Assembly: GCA_029777755.1 (NCBI GenBank)
Contig: JAKORQ010000119.1
Coordinates: forward strand, 1 to 18,937
Origin: Planctomycetota bacterium
GTDB lineage: Bacteria; Planctomycetota; Phycisphaerae; Tepidisphaerales; Tepidisphaeraceae
DNA length: 18,937 bases
Direction: 5' to 3'
The notes beneath the pieces are model-generated. The model worked only from the letters and a program-made list of their open reading frames with translations, was not told where the DNA came from and searched no databases. The position numbers were made by a program, and so were the translations under genes. The stretch's first letter is position 1. Each line of letters starts with the position of its first letter. This document shows positions 1-7,363 of this stretch, piece by piece.

Positions 1-500
1 CGCGCCACCTGGGCAATAGCGCCTCGCGCCTGAAGTGCCTCGTGAACAACGCCTCGATCTACCAGCCGGACTCGGCCATCGACTCCGCCGCGTCCATGTA
101 CCGCATCCACGCCGAAGCCCCCCTGCTGCTGGCCCGCGGCCTCTCACCGCACCTGGCCGCCAACCACGGCTGCATCATAAACATGTGCGACATCCTGGGC
201 GCCCGCCCCATGCCCGGCTGGCTGGCTTACTGCTCCAGCAAGGCCGCCCTGGCGAACATCACCATGGGACTGGCCCGCGAGCTTGCCCCCGATGTGCGCG
301 TCTGCGGCATCGCGCCGGGAGTGGCGCAGTGGCCGGATGATTACGACGAGTCCGCCAGGAAGGAATATCTCCGCCGGGTTCCCCTTCAGCGCGCCGGCAC
401 CCCGGAGGAAGTTGCTCGCCTGGCGTGGTTCCTCCTGAACGACGCCACCTACATCACCGGGCAGATCATCCCCATCGACGGCGGCCGATCGATCGTCTAG
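1..500 (+). CDS. Pteridine reductase-like SDR oxidoreductase (5' end cut by window)
   Basis: The frame is open from the window edge (first full codon at 3) to TAG at 498-500, so the start is outside; a GTG at 42 lies inside the conserved LVNNAS motif and is not the start. About 165 residues are visible, the C-terminal two thirds of a Rossmann-fold short-chain dehydrogenase. Seen: NNAS (coenzyme-binding strand), an Asp at nt 189-191, catalytic Tyr at 228-230 and Lys at 240-242 (YCSSK), then APG, QW.DDYDE, and the usual C-terminal TGQIIPIDGG. An Asp 13 residues before the Tyr, where most SDRs have Ser, and VNNAS instead of NNAG are typical of PTR1/FolM pteridine reductases, which reduce dihydropterins or dihydrofolate with NADPH. 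The family call is strong and the substrate is inferred. The TAG stop lies in the first four bases of a dispersed repeat. Confidence 0.8.
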   Translation, partial: RHLGNSASRLKCLVNNASIYQPDSAIDSAASMYRIHAEAPLLLARGLSPHLAANHGCIINMCDILGARPMPGWLAYCSSKAALANITMGLARELAPDVRVCGIAPGVAQWPDDYDESARKEYLRRVPLQRAGTPEEVARLAWFLLNDATYITGQIIPIDGGRSIV

Positions 501-632
501 ACCTGCTCAACATCAAGTGGAGCGGCTTGTCCCATAGGCCGCGGGACGTCGAGACCGAGCAACACCGCTCAACGAGCGGCACTGGCGCGTCCTCGCCACG
601 TCAAGCTTCCTTCGTCGCTACATCGCTTTTCA
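497..632 (+). repeat. Dispersed CTAG-bounded repeat, copy 1 (right end missing)
   Basis: Begins with CTAGAC at the stop codon of the SDR gene. Its 41-nt core (507-547) differs from the core of copy 2 (12688-12728) at 3 positions and keeps the GCGGC...GCCGC stem at 521-542. Beyond the core it is only loosely alignable (GAGCGGCA near 574, CTTCGTCGCT near 610) and the right-hand block and inverted end of copies 2 and 3 are absent; it runs into the 3' end of the convergent sulfatase gene. No gene is seen in this gap. Confidence 0.7.
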
Positions 633-635
633 CCA

Positions 636-1994
636 TTACCCGCGATCCGGCAGATCATACTCGGCCGCGAAGTAGGGATAGTCCTCTTCGTACACCGTGA
701 GCGGCACGGGATTTTCCACCCTGCCCACCGGGCGGCAGTTGGCGCCGGGTCGGCCGGTGAGGGCATCGCCCAGGTCCTCGCGCGCCTCTTCCAGCAGTTC
801 CTGCAGCTCGGCCACCACGTTGGGCTGCTCGGCCGCCAGGTTGCGCGTCTCGCCGATGTCCTCCACCAGGTCGTACAGCTCCAGCATCTCCTGGCCCCAC
901 TTGGAGACATGCAGCTTCCAGCGCCCCGCCCGCACCGCATCCAGGTCGTTCATGCGATAGTAGTAGAACGCCTTGTGCGGGCTGGGGGCCTCACCACGGG
1001 CGACATCGAGAATATCCTTGCCGTCGATCCGGTTCCCCGGCAGCGGTGCATCACTGACCCGGGCAAAAGTCGGCAGGAAATCCATAGCCGTCACCACTTC
1101 CGACGACACCTGTCCCGGCTTGATCATCCCCGGCCAGCGCATGATGCACGGCACGCGCAGGCCGCCTTCCCACGTCGACTGCTTGCCGCCGCGAAGTGGC
1201 GCGTTCGAGCCCCCGTGATCCCCCCTTGCACCGTTGTCGGAGGTGAACACCACCAGCGTGTTGTTGTCCAGCCCGAGCTTCTTCAGTTCCGCCATGATCA
1301 CGCCTACCGACCAGTCGACGGCCGCCACGGCGGCCCCATATGCGCCATTTCGCGACTGATCCAGGAACCGTTGCGGTGCGTAGATCGGCAGGTGCACGTA
1401 CATGTGCGCAAAGTAGAGGAAAAATGGCCGATCACGATTGGCCCGCATGAAGCGCACGCAATCATCCACATAGCGCTCGGTCAGCGCCGCCTGATCCGGC
1501 TGCTGCTGGATCACCTCTTCGTCCAGCATCAGCGGCAGCGGCGGATAGGGCGACATCCCGGCCTGGCGTGACATGTCGTTGCTGTAGGGCAGCCCGAAGT
1601 ATCCATCAAACCCGTGACGCGTCGGCAGAAACTCGCGCTGGTCGCCGCAATGCCACTTGCCCACGATCCGCGTGGCATACCCGCGCTGCTTCAGCACCTT
1701 CGCGATCGTCGTCTCGCTGGGATTAAGCCCCGTGGCCATCCCGGGGAACAGGACCCCCGCGTCATTGTCAAATGAGCCAAACCCGATGCGCCGGGGATAG
1801 CAGCCGGTCATCATCGCGCCACGCGATGGCGTGCAGATGGGGGCGGCCATGTAGAAATCGGTGAAACGCACCCCCTCACTGGCCATGCGATCCAGGTGAG
1901 GGGTGGAGTTCACCTGCGAGCCATAGCAACCAAGATCGCCATAGCCCAGGTCGTCACAGTTGATAAGGATGATATTCGGCGCATCTTTGGACAT
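636..1994 (-). CDS. Family S1 sulfatase (arylsulfatase A-like)
   Basis: A 452-residue formylglycine-dependent sulfatase that hydrolyses sulfate esters, probably on sugars or polysaccharides. Seen: metal-binding Asp pair at residues 14-15 (NCDDLGYGD), the CTPSR signature with Cys54 as the residue converted to formylglycine, GKWHCG, HMYVHLP, the second metal site SDNG, and the GGK..TWEGG motif. ATG at 1994 is chosen because homology begins right after it (MSKDAPNIIL). An in-frame GTG at 2039 would add 15 residues including SRRGWLA, too short for a normal signal peptide, so export is unclear although most of the family is periplasmic. No sulfatase-maturing enzyme is nearby. It is divergent from the ManD-like gene across 109 bp that probably hold both promoters. 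The natural substrate cannot be told. Confidence 0.93.
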   Translation of the reverse strand: MSKDAPNIILINCDDLGYGDLGCYGSQVNSTPHLDRMASEGVRFTDFYMAAPICTPSRGAMMTGCYPRRIGFGSFDNDAGVLFPGMATGLNPSETTIAKVLKQRGYATRIVGKWHCGDQREFLPTRHGFDGYFGLPYSNDMSRQAGMSPYPPLPLMLDEEVIQQQPDQAALTERYVDDCVRFMRANRDRPFFLYFAHMYVHLPIYAPQRFLDQSRNGAYGAAVAAVDWSVGVIMAELKKLGLDNNTLVVFTSDNGARGDHGGSNAPLRGGKQSTWEGGLRVPCIMRWPGMIKPGQVSSEVVTAMDFLPTFARVSDAPLPGNRIDGKDILDVARGEAPSPHKAFYYYRMNDLDAVRAGRWKLHVSKWGQEMLELYDLVEDIGETRNLAAEQPNVVAELQELLEEAREDLGDALTGRPGANCRPVGRVENPVPLTVYEEDYPYFAAEYDLPDRG

Positions 1995-2103
1995 GGGGAA
2001 GCATGATACTGCCAACCACCCTCTACGCGATAGCGCCACCCACGCCCGGCAGAGATTTCATTTCCACTTGATCAGCGTCCCGGGCAGGATACGCTTTCTG
2101 CTC

Positions 2104-3336
2104 ATGCCAAAGATCTCTCGAGTGCGTGCCATCCTTACCGCTCCCCAGAAGACCAATCTCGTTGTCGTGAAGGTTGAGACCGACCAACCCGGGCTCTATG
2201 GCCTTGGTTGCGCCACCTTTACCCAGCGTTTTCGCGCTGTCGCCACGGCCGTCGAGCAGCTCGAGCCGCTGCTGGTCGGCCGGGACGTCGAGAGGATCGA
2301 GGAACTCTGGCAGCTCATGTATCAGCACAGCTACTGGCGCAACGGCCCGGTGCTCAACAACGCCATCGCCGGTGTCGACATCGCACTGTGGGATATCAAG
2401 GGCAAGATGGCCGGCATGCCGGTCTACCAATTGCTGGGCGGCAAGTGCCGCGAGGCGGCCGCCGTTTACCTGCACGCCCAGGGCCGCGATGAGAAGCAAC
2501 TCGAGGAGCGCTGCCACATGTTCCTTGAGCAGGGTGTGCACCACATCCGCATCCAGTGCGGCGAGTTTGCCTATGGCGGGCGCGATTACTCCGGCCATCG
2601 CCCCGATGGCTCCCTGCCCGGCGTCTATTACGACCCGCGCGCCTACATGCGATTGTCGCTGAAGACAATGGAGCACATACGCAAGGTATTTGGCGACCGC
2701 GTGGAGATCCTCCACGACGTGCACGAGCGACTGAGCTGCGCCGATGCGGTCGATTTCGCAAAGCAGTGCGAGTCGCTGCGGCTGTTCTTCCTTGAGGACG
2801 CCCTGCCACCGGAGAACATCGACTGGTTCGCCAACATCCGCCAGGCCTGCACCACCCCGCTGGCCATGGGAGAGCTGTTCAACAACCCGCGCGAGTGGAT
2901 CCCCCTGATCTCGCAGCGGCTGATCGACTTCATGCGCATGCACATCACGCAGATGGGCGGACTCACCCCCGCACGAAAGGTGGCCGTGATGGGCGAATTG
3001 TTCGGCGTGCGCACCGCCTGGCACGGGCCCGGCGACGTGTCGCCGGTCGGCCACATGCTCAACCTACACCTGGACCTGGCCAGCCCCAACTTCGGCATCC
3101 AGGAGTTCAGCCCCAACTACAACTGGGATCCGGACAAGAAGCTGGGCATGGACGAGCGCCTGCAGGAAGTCTTCCCCGGCTGCCCGGAACTGCGCAACGG
3201 CTACCTCTACGCCAATGACAATCCCGGCCTGGGCATAGACCTGGACGAATCGGCCGCCGCCAAATACCCACCAATCGACATCCTCGACGAGTGGACCCAA
3301 TCCCGCCTCCCCGACGGCAGCCTCCACCGGCCGTGA
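2104..3336 (+). CDS. manD: D-mannonate/D-gluconate dehydratase family protein (ManD/RspA, enolase superfamily)
   Basis: 410 residues. Enolase-superfamily barrel enzyme that dehydrates a sugar acid (mannonate or gluconate in characterised relatives) to a 2-keto-3-deoxy acid. The N-terminal capping domain covers about 1-110, with GLG.ATFTQR and the YWRNGPVLNNAIAGVD stretch. The barrel holds metal ligands Asp205 (HDVHE), Glu231 (FLED) and Glu257 (MGEL), spaced 26 and 26 residues as in the ManD group, plus His207 and the late His307 (AWHGPGD) expected of this subgroup. ATG at 2104 (MPKISRVR) is chosen over an upstream frame that overlaps the sulfatase gene. Head-to-head arrangement with the sulfatase suggests a shared job in using sulfated or uronate-rich glycans. 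Some family members have little activity, so the exact reaction is uncertain. Confidence 0.9.
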   Translation: MPKISRVRAILTAPQKTNLVVVKVETDQPGLYGLGCATFTQRFRAVATAVEQLEPLLVGRDVERIEELWQLMYQHSYWRNGPVLNNAIAGVDIALWDIKGKMAGMPVYQLLGGKCREAAAVYLHAQGRDEKQLEERCHMFLEQGVHHIRIQCGEFAYGGRDYSGHRPDGSLPGVYYDPRAYMRLSLKTMEHIRKVFGDRVEILHDVHERLSCADAVDFAKQCESLRLFFLEDALPPENIDWFANIRQACTTPLAMGELFNNPREWIPLISQRLIDFMRMHITQMGGLTPARKVAVMGELFGVRTAWHGPGDVSPVGHMLNLHLDLASPNFGIQEFSPNYNWDPDKKLGMDERLQEVFPGCPELRNGYLYANDNPGLGIDLDESAAAKYPPIDILDEWTQSRLPDGSLHRP

Positions 3337-3389
3337 GGGTGGAGGTGAGGAATAGTCGATATTCCAAGTGTCTGACGTGTGCGCAATAC

Positions 3390-3417
3390 TTGTAGGAAGC
3401 TGCTCATCTGTTATTCT
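3390..3417 (+). promoter_or_regulatory. Possible sigma70-type promoter of the PEP-CTERM gene
   Basis: TTGTAG (3390-3395), a 16-bp spacer and TATTCT (3412-3417), each 4/6 to consensus. Transcription would start near 3424, leaving a leader of about 27 nt to the GTG start at 3451 with its strong ribosome site. Based on sequence match alone. Confidence 0.3.
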
Positions 3418-3450
3418 CTTAGCCACTGTTTCATGGTGAAGGAGGAAAAC

Positions 3451-4230
3451 GTGCAAGGCAGTATGGTGTTGGTGGGCTTGGGGGTTTTCGCCATGGGGAT
3501 TGCGGGATGGTTGCAGGCGGCGCCGGTTGATTTTGATGGCCAGACGTACACCCAGACCTTCGATTCCCTCACATGGAAGAAGACGACGCTGAGCTCCTCC
3601 TACTCCACCGACTTTTCAAGTCCCAACTCGGGTACCCAGGGATGGGCCGCGACCTCCACCGGCCACGCCCTGACCAACTACCGCTATCTGCAGCATGACT
3701 GGACATACTCGGCTCCTGCCCTCTATGTCGGTGCACCGCTGATCACCAGTTCCACAGCTGAAGTTCAGGACAAGGCGATCGCTTTCCTGGGCCCAACGAA
3801 GAACTATTTTGGAGTCTGCCTCACCAACAACACCGGCCAGCCGATCACCTCCGTCCATATAACGTACGAGGTGGAACTGTGGCGGACCGTGACCGGCACG
3901 GCCAGCCCGCTGATCGCCGAGTACAACACCGGGTCGTACGCGTTTGGCACTGAACCATTCACCGGCTTCAGTAATCCCACCCAGTTCGACAGCTTCTCCT
4001 TCGCCCAGGGTACGGAGGCGGGCACGACCGCGACAAGGGAATTCACACTGGCGGTTGACTGGCAGCCTGAGAAGCAACTCCTTATCCGATGGACATTTGC
4101 ATCCGACTTCATCTCCACGAACCACATCGTGGCCATCGACAATTTCGTCCTGAGCGTGCCTGAGCCTTCAATCGGCCTGTTGGGTGCCGGGATGGCGATT
4201 GGCGGCCTGTCGATCCGCCGCCGGGCCTGA
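3451..4230 (+). CDS. PEP-CTERM sorting domain protein, function unknown
   Basis: 259 residues. The GTG at 3451 is chosen because AAGGAGG (3439-3445) sits 5 nt before it. An ATG at 3433 in the same frame would place that purine run inside the coding region. N-terminal hydrophobic stretch of about 20 residues (VLVGLGVFAMGIAGWLQAA), a likely signal peptide although it lacks a basic n-region. The middle is rich in Thr, Ser, Asn and aromatic residues and is probably beta-rich; no catalytic family is recognised. The C-terminus has the tripartite PEP-CTERM signal: VPEPS, a Gly/Leu-rich membrane segment, and RRR at the end. Such proteins are known to be sorted and processed by an exosortase and released to the surface or matrix. 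No exosortase gene is in the window. A 6-bp hairpin at 4244-4262 follows but has no T-run. Confidence 0.85.
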   Translation: MQGSMVLVGLGVFAMGIAGWLQAAPVDFDGQTYTQTFDSLTWKKTTLSSSYSTDFSSPNSGTQGWAATSTGHALTNYRYLQHDWTYSAPALYVGAPLITSSTAEVQDKAIAFLGPTKNYFGVCLTNNTGQPITSVHITYEVELWRTVTGTASPLIAEYNTGSYAFGTEPFTGFSNPTQFDSFSFAQGTEAGTTATREFTLAVDWQPEKQLLIRWTFASDFISTNHIVAIDNFVLSVPEPSIGLLGAGMAIGGLSIRRRA

Positions 4231-4296
4231 AGATGTCGGCAAAACAGGGAAAGCCGCCCTGTGGATTGCGGCACTAAATCGGCAAATTCCAGATGA

Positions 4297-4373
4297 AACC
4301 TGTTGGATATCCAATCCGGACAGGTTAAAAGGGTACCTGCAAATCGTTTGTCTGTACGCCAGCGCACGCTGGC
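4297..4373 (+). promoter_or_regulatory. Structured 5' leader of the cold-shock gene
   Basis: The 176-bp gap before the cold-shock gene holds nested inverted repeats. The arms AACCTGT (4297-4303) and ACAGGTT (4320-4326) are perfect complements and enclose the palindrome TGGATATCCA (4304-4313). Next comes a hairpin GCCAGC-GCAC-GCTGGC (4358-4373) ending 24 nt before the GGAGG ribosome site (4398-4402). No T-run follows, so these are not obvious terminators. Structured leaders that act as temperature sensors are known for cspA-type genes; that role here is inferred. Confidence 0.45.
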
Positions 4374-4406
4374 TGCCACATCTTGGTTCTCGGCAACGGA
4401 GGCGGT

Positions 4407-4658
4407 ATGCAAGGAACCGTTAAATGGTTCGATTCCAAGAAAGGGTACGGATTCATCGTCGGCCCAGAAGGCAAGGATGTATTCGTTCACTTCAGTGTGA
4501 TCGAAGGTGAAGGGTTTCGATCTCTTCGAGACGGCGAGCAGGTTGACTACGAGTATCGTGAGGGCGACAAGGGCCTCCTGGCCAACTCGGTGAAACGTCT
4601 GAACTCTGACACGACGAGCAAGTCGGCCAAACGGCCCGCCACCGTCCGGCACAACTAA
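4407..4658 (+). CDS. Cold-shock domain protein (CspA family)
   Basis: 83 residues; single-strand RNA/DNA-binding OB fold acting as an RNA chaperone or antiterminator in the cytoplasm. Seen: MQGTVKWFD start, RNP1 (KGYGFI, about residues 13-18), RNP2 (DVFVHF, about 26-31), then the usual acidic EGEGF and DGEQVDYE stretch. It is about 15 residues longer than classic Csps, with a Ser/Thr/Lys/Arg-rich tail. ATG at 4407 is set by GGAGG at 4398-4402 and by the conserved N-terminus; an in-frame TTG at 4383 is rejected. It appears monocistronic, with a structured leader and a hairpin terminator. Confidence 0.95.
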   Translation: MQGTVKWFDSKKGYGFIVGPEGKDVFVHFSVIEGEGFRSLRDGEQVDYEYREGDKGLLANSVKRLNSDTTSKSAKRPATVRHN

Positions 4659-4709
4659 GAGCCGCATACCCGGCGCCGGTACCCAGCGAGAGTCCTTTCC
4701 TTCGCTCTA

Positions 4710-4727
4710 CGCCTGATTCTTCAGGCG
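4710..4727 (+). terminator. Hairpin terminator after the cold-shock gene
   Basis: Perfect 7-bp stem CGCCTGA/TCAGGCG with a TTCT loop, 52 bp after the stop codon. The following tract (ACACTCTTGTATT) is only moderately T-rich. Confidence 0.55.
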
Positions 4728-4811
4728 ACACTCTTGTATTGCGCGGCTGAACTGGTCGCCTGCCACCGGCTTTGCGGATCCGGCTGGCCGTCCGTATGCT
4801 TTCACCCCTAT

Positions 4812-5618
4812 ATGCTCTTTGCTCTGGGACTAGCCATCGGCGCCGCCATCGGGCTGAGTGTCAGCATGCTCATCGCCCGGGCCAGGCATCGCAAGTACAT
4901 AGAACTGGAGCGACGCGCCCAGCAGAATGAGCGGCTGGCCGAGTTGGGAACGCTTACCGGCGGGCTGGCCCACGAGATAAAGAATCCCCTGTCCACCATG
5001 CAGCTCAACCTGCAACTGCTGCTGGAGGACATCCAGCCGGACGATCCGCTGCATGGGCGGTTCGCCAACCGTATCGCCTCCATCCAGCGTGAGGCTTCGC
5101 GCTTGCGCGAGATCCTCGATGATTTCCTGCGCTACGCCGGGAAGATCGAGCTGCAGCCGCAGGAAGTCGAGCTTAACTCGCTGCTGGAGGACCTGGTCGA
5201 TTTCCTCTCGCCGCAGGCACAGCTCAATCGCGTGCAGATCCGCCTGCGTCGCTGCGGAAATGAGGTGAAGGCGAAGATTGATCCCCGGCTGATCAAGCAG
5301 GCCATTCTGAACCTGATGCTCAATGGACTTCAGGCGATGGCCGACGGCGGCGGCGACCTGATACTGACGCTGGCCTGCCCGGGCGGACGCGAGGCGGTCA
5401 TCGAGGTGATCGACACCGGCACGGGAATGTCGCCGGAGATCCAGAAGAAGCTGTTCCAGGCCTACTTCTCGCAGCGAAAAGGCGGCACCGGCCTGGGCCT
5501 GGCGATGGCGAAGCGCATCATCGACGAGCATGGCGGCACGATTGCCGTCTGTAGTGAAGAAGGTAAGGGATCGGTGTTCACGGTGCGCCTGCCGCTTGAG
5601 GGAGCGGGAGAGCGGTGA
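4812..5618 (+). CDS. Membrane-anchored sensor histidine kinase (orphan, no sensory domain)
   Basis: 268 residues. One N-terminal transmembrane helix (MLFALGLAIGAAIGLSVSML), a short basic linker, then a HisKA dimerisation domain with phospho-acceptor His54 (GGLAHEIKNPL). A HATPase domain follows, with an N-box (ILNLMLNGLQAM), G1 (DTGTGMS) and G2 (GGTGLGLAMAKRII). The layout resembles the transmitter of NtrB/AtoS-type kinases, but there is no PAS, HAMP or periplasmic sensor and no response regulator in the window. ATG at 4812 is chosen because the membrane helix starts there; no clear ribosome site is visible, and an in-frame TTG at 4734 would add 26 unconvincing residues. It may sense membrane state or rely on a partner. 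The signal and partner are unknown. Confidence 0.88.
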   Translation: MLFALGLAIGAAIGLSVSMLIARARHRKYIELERRAQQNERLAELGTLTGGLAHEIKNPLSTMQLNLQLLLEDIQPDDPLHGRFANRIASIQREASRLREILDDFLRYAGKIELQPQEVELNSLLEDLVDFLSPQAQLNRVQIRLRRCGNEVKAKIDPRLIKQAILNLMLNGLQAMADGGGDLILTLACPGGREAVIEVIDTGTGMSPEIQKKLFQAYFSQRKGGTGLGLAMAKRIIDEHGGTIAVCSEEGKGSVFTVRLPLEGAGER

Positions 5619-5725
5619 TCCACTGCTGCCCTGGCTGGGAGATGCCGTGTAGTCAATCGAAGTTTTGGCCGACCGACTGCGTTGCCAATTAGTGGATTGT
5701 GGCTGCCGGCCTTGGCTTTACACTC

Positions 5726-5748
5726 GGATATCGCGGGGTATCCTTTTT
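5726..5748 (+). terminator. Possible rho-independent terminator after the histidine kinase
   Basis: Stem GGATA/TATCC with an 8-nt loop followed directly by TTTTT, 108 bp after the kinase stop. The stem is short (5 bp), so this is a moderate call. The rest of the 210-bp gap shows nothing else clear. Confidence 0.4.
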
Positions 5749-5828
5749 CAGGCGACGGCGCCACCAGGACTTAGTGTGTGAGAGTAGTTGGCGCAGGCGT
5801 TCTTGATTGGAATTCTCCAGGAGTGGGT

Positions 5829-7118
5829 GTGATCGGTACGCTTGTACAACCTAATCTTCATGCGGCATTACAGCACTACCCGCTCGCGCTGATCATCGTT
5901 GGAGTATTGCTGGAGATCCTCTGCGTGCTGTTCTGGCGCAAGAGCTCCCTGCGAACGGCCGGGCGCTGGATGCTGGTCATCGGCGTGCTCGCGGCCGTGC
6001 CGGTGATCACCACCGGTTTGTATGCCATGCGGCAGACGGTCAATCCGGGCGCCCCGCAAGGCGAGCTGTGGGAGGCGATCTCCTCCACTTCCACCTGGTC
6101 GGCTTCCCAATGGGAGACGCTGACCAGGCACCTGACCTATACCGCCAGTGGCGCTCTGCTGCTTCTCGTGGGGATCGTCGTCTGGATAGGTGCTACCGAC
6201 AACGCCCGCCGGCAGATGTATCTTCTGGGGATCGTGGTGCTCATTGCCGGCGCGATCCTCGTGGGAATGGGCGCCCACAGTGGCAGCACACTGGTCTATC
6301 AGTATGGCACCGGTGTGCAGATGCAGCCGATCGCCGAGTCGGTCCCGTCGGGAGAACTGATCGCGCCTTCACCCGCCGCGCCCGCGCCGATCCTCCCGGA
6401 AGTGCAGCAGCGCATCTCGCCGCTGGAACTGCACGTATTCATCGGCGGCTGTGCCATTGCTTTGCTGGCGGCTGCGATTGGATTGTCGATCCGCATGTCG
6501 AATGTGGCATGGGAGAACCGCTTCGCCGAGGAAAAGGCGGTGGCGGCCGGGTATCGCCCGGCCGGGAAGCTGGGGCAGGATCAGAATCTGCTGTCCATCC
6601 CGATCATATATCCCGGGGCGTTCTGGGTACTTAGCGTGTTGACGCTGATCCTGGCGGCCGCCCTTGGGCTGTGGGTCTTTGGCGTCAGTGGCCCGGCGGA
6701 CTTCTTCTCCCGCATCGCCAACAAGCAATCGAATGATGAATGGCGGCCGGTGTTGCATGTCTATTACGGCGTGTCGCTGGTTGTGCTGGCGATCGTGCTG
6801 GGACTGGTGATGAAGTTCTGGCCGCGTCGCCGCGTGATCATGGGCATGCTCTGCACGCTGCTGATCCTGGCGGTGATCGGCCAGGCGTGGACGGGCGTGC
6901 TGATGCTGTTTGACGGCCAGACCGGCTCGGTGCTTCGTTTCAATCGCCTGCCGGCCAACCGCCCGGTCGGCGAACTGCCATTCGTCCCGCTCGCCCCGGC
7001 CACCATGCCCGTTCAGGACACCATCGAGGTGCCGGATACCGTGCCCACGCTGGGCATCCCGGAGCCGTCGGCCGCCAGGCATACGGACCAGCCGGTGGAA
7101 GAAGAGCCGATTGAATAG
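5829..7118 (+). CDS. Double DUF2231-like integral membrane protein
   Basis: 429 residues, mostly hydrophobic, eight or more membrane helices in two halves. The first half (about 9-160) has the DUF2231 pattern: LHAALQHYPLALIIVG, three further helices, and GAHSG.TLVYQYGTGV. The second half starts with LELHVFIGG, has an insert with several charged residues, and ends with VLHVYYGVSLVVLAI and a last helix with a GQAWTGVLMLFDG motif. The tail is Pro/Glu-rich and ends EEEPIE. GTG at 5829 is chosen because AGGAG (5819-5823) lies 5 nt upstream; GTG at 5778 is an alternative that adds 17 residues without hydrophobic character. DUF2231 proteins often sit with haem or electron-transfer proteins, but their function is not established. 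No cytochrome motif (CXXCH) is present here. Confidence 0.75.
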   Translation: MIGTLVQPNLHAALQHYPLALIIVGVLLEILCVLFWRKSSLRTAGRWMLVIGVLAAVPVITTGLYAMRQTVNPGAPQGELWEAISSTSTWSASQWETLTRHLTYTASGALLLLVGIVVWIGATDNARRQMYLLGIVVLIAGAILVGMGAHSGSTLVYQYGTGVQMQPIAESVPSGELIAPSPAAPAPILPEVQQRISPLELHVFIGGCAIALLAAAIGLSIRMSNVAWENRFAEEKAVAAGYRPAGKLGQDQNLLSIPIIYPGAFWVLSVLTLILAAALGLWVFGVSGPADFFSRIANKQSNDEWRPVLHVYYGVSLVVLAIVLGLVMKFWPRRRVIMGMLCTLLILAVIGQAWTGVLMLFDGQTGSVLRFNRLPANRPVGELPFVPLAPATMPVQDTIEVPDTVPTLGIPEPSAARHTDQPVEEEPIE

Positions 7119-7201
7119 GTTTCCATTCGGCGGTCGCGCCATACGCAATCAATTTCACCATGACGCAACGACGGAACGACGGGGAATGATGCATCCCGGA
7201 A

Positions 7202-7250
7202 GCGCGGACGTCCTCGCACGCAACATGTCTCACCACGAAGAGGCGAAGGA
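7202..7250 (+). repeat. Interspersed repeat fragments, copy A
   Basis: The 21-nt string at 7202-7222 (GCGCGGACGTCCTCGCACGC plus one base) recurs at 17121-17141 with 19/21 identity. It is followed by an ACGAAG/GCGAAG tract (7233-7249), related in reverse orientation to the 8-bp tandem repeat at 17213-17244. No gene is seen in this 245-bp convergent gap. Confidence 0.5.
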
Positions 7251-7325
7251 CTGAACAGTCACCCATGCTCTCGATGCCGCGCAGGGCAACAGAGTCGGGC
7301 CGCCATGCGTCGCTTTGCGATACCG

Positions 7326-7350
7326 CAGGTCGGGGCGACCTGTTCTATTG
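7326..7350 (+). terminator. Terminator in the convergent gap (plus direction)
   Basis: Perfect 7-bp stem CAGGTCG/CGACCTG with a GGG loop (7326-7342), followed by the T-rich tract TTCTATTG. The minus-strand side has no T-run, so it fits the DUF2231 gene best, although it lies about 200 bp past that stop. Confidence 0.55.
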
Positions 7351-7363
7351 TTCCTGCATGTCA

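Noticed and set aside
2023..3054. Long minus-strand open frame (343 codons) opposite the ManD-like gene
   Set aside because: Composition is that of an antisense shadow of a high-GC gene; no family features, while the plus strand encodes a complete enolase-superfamily enzyme.
3804..4667. 287-codon minus frame across the PEP-CTERM and cold-shock genes
   Set aside because: Crosses two real plus-strand genes and a structured leader; no family resemblance.
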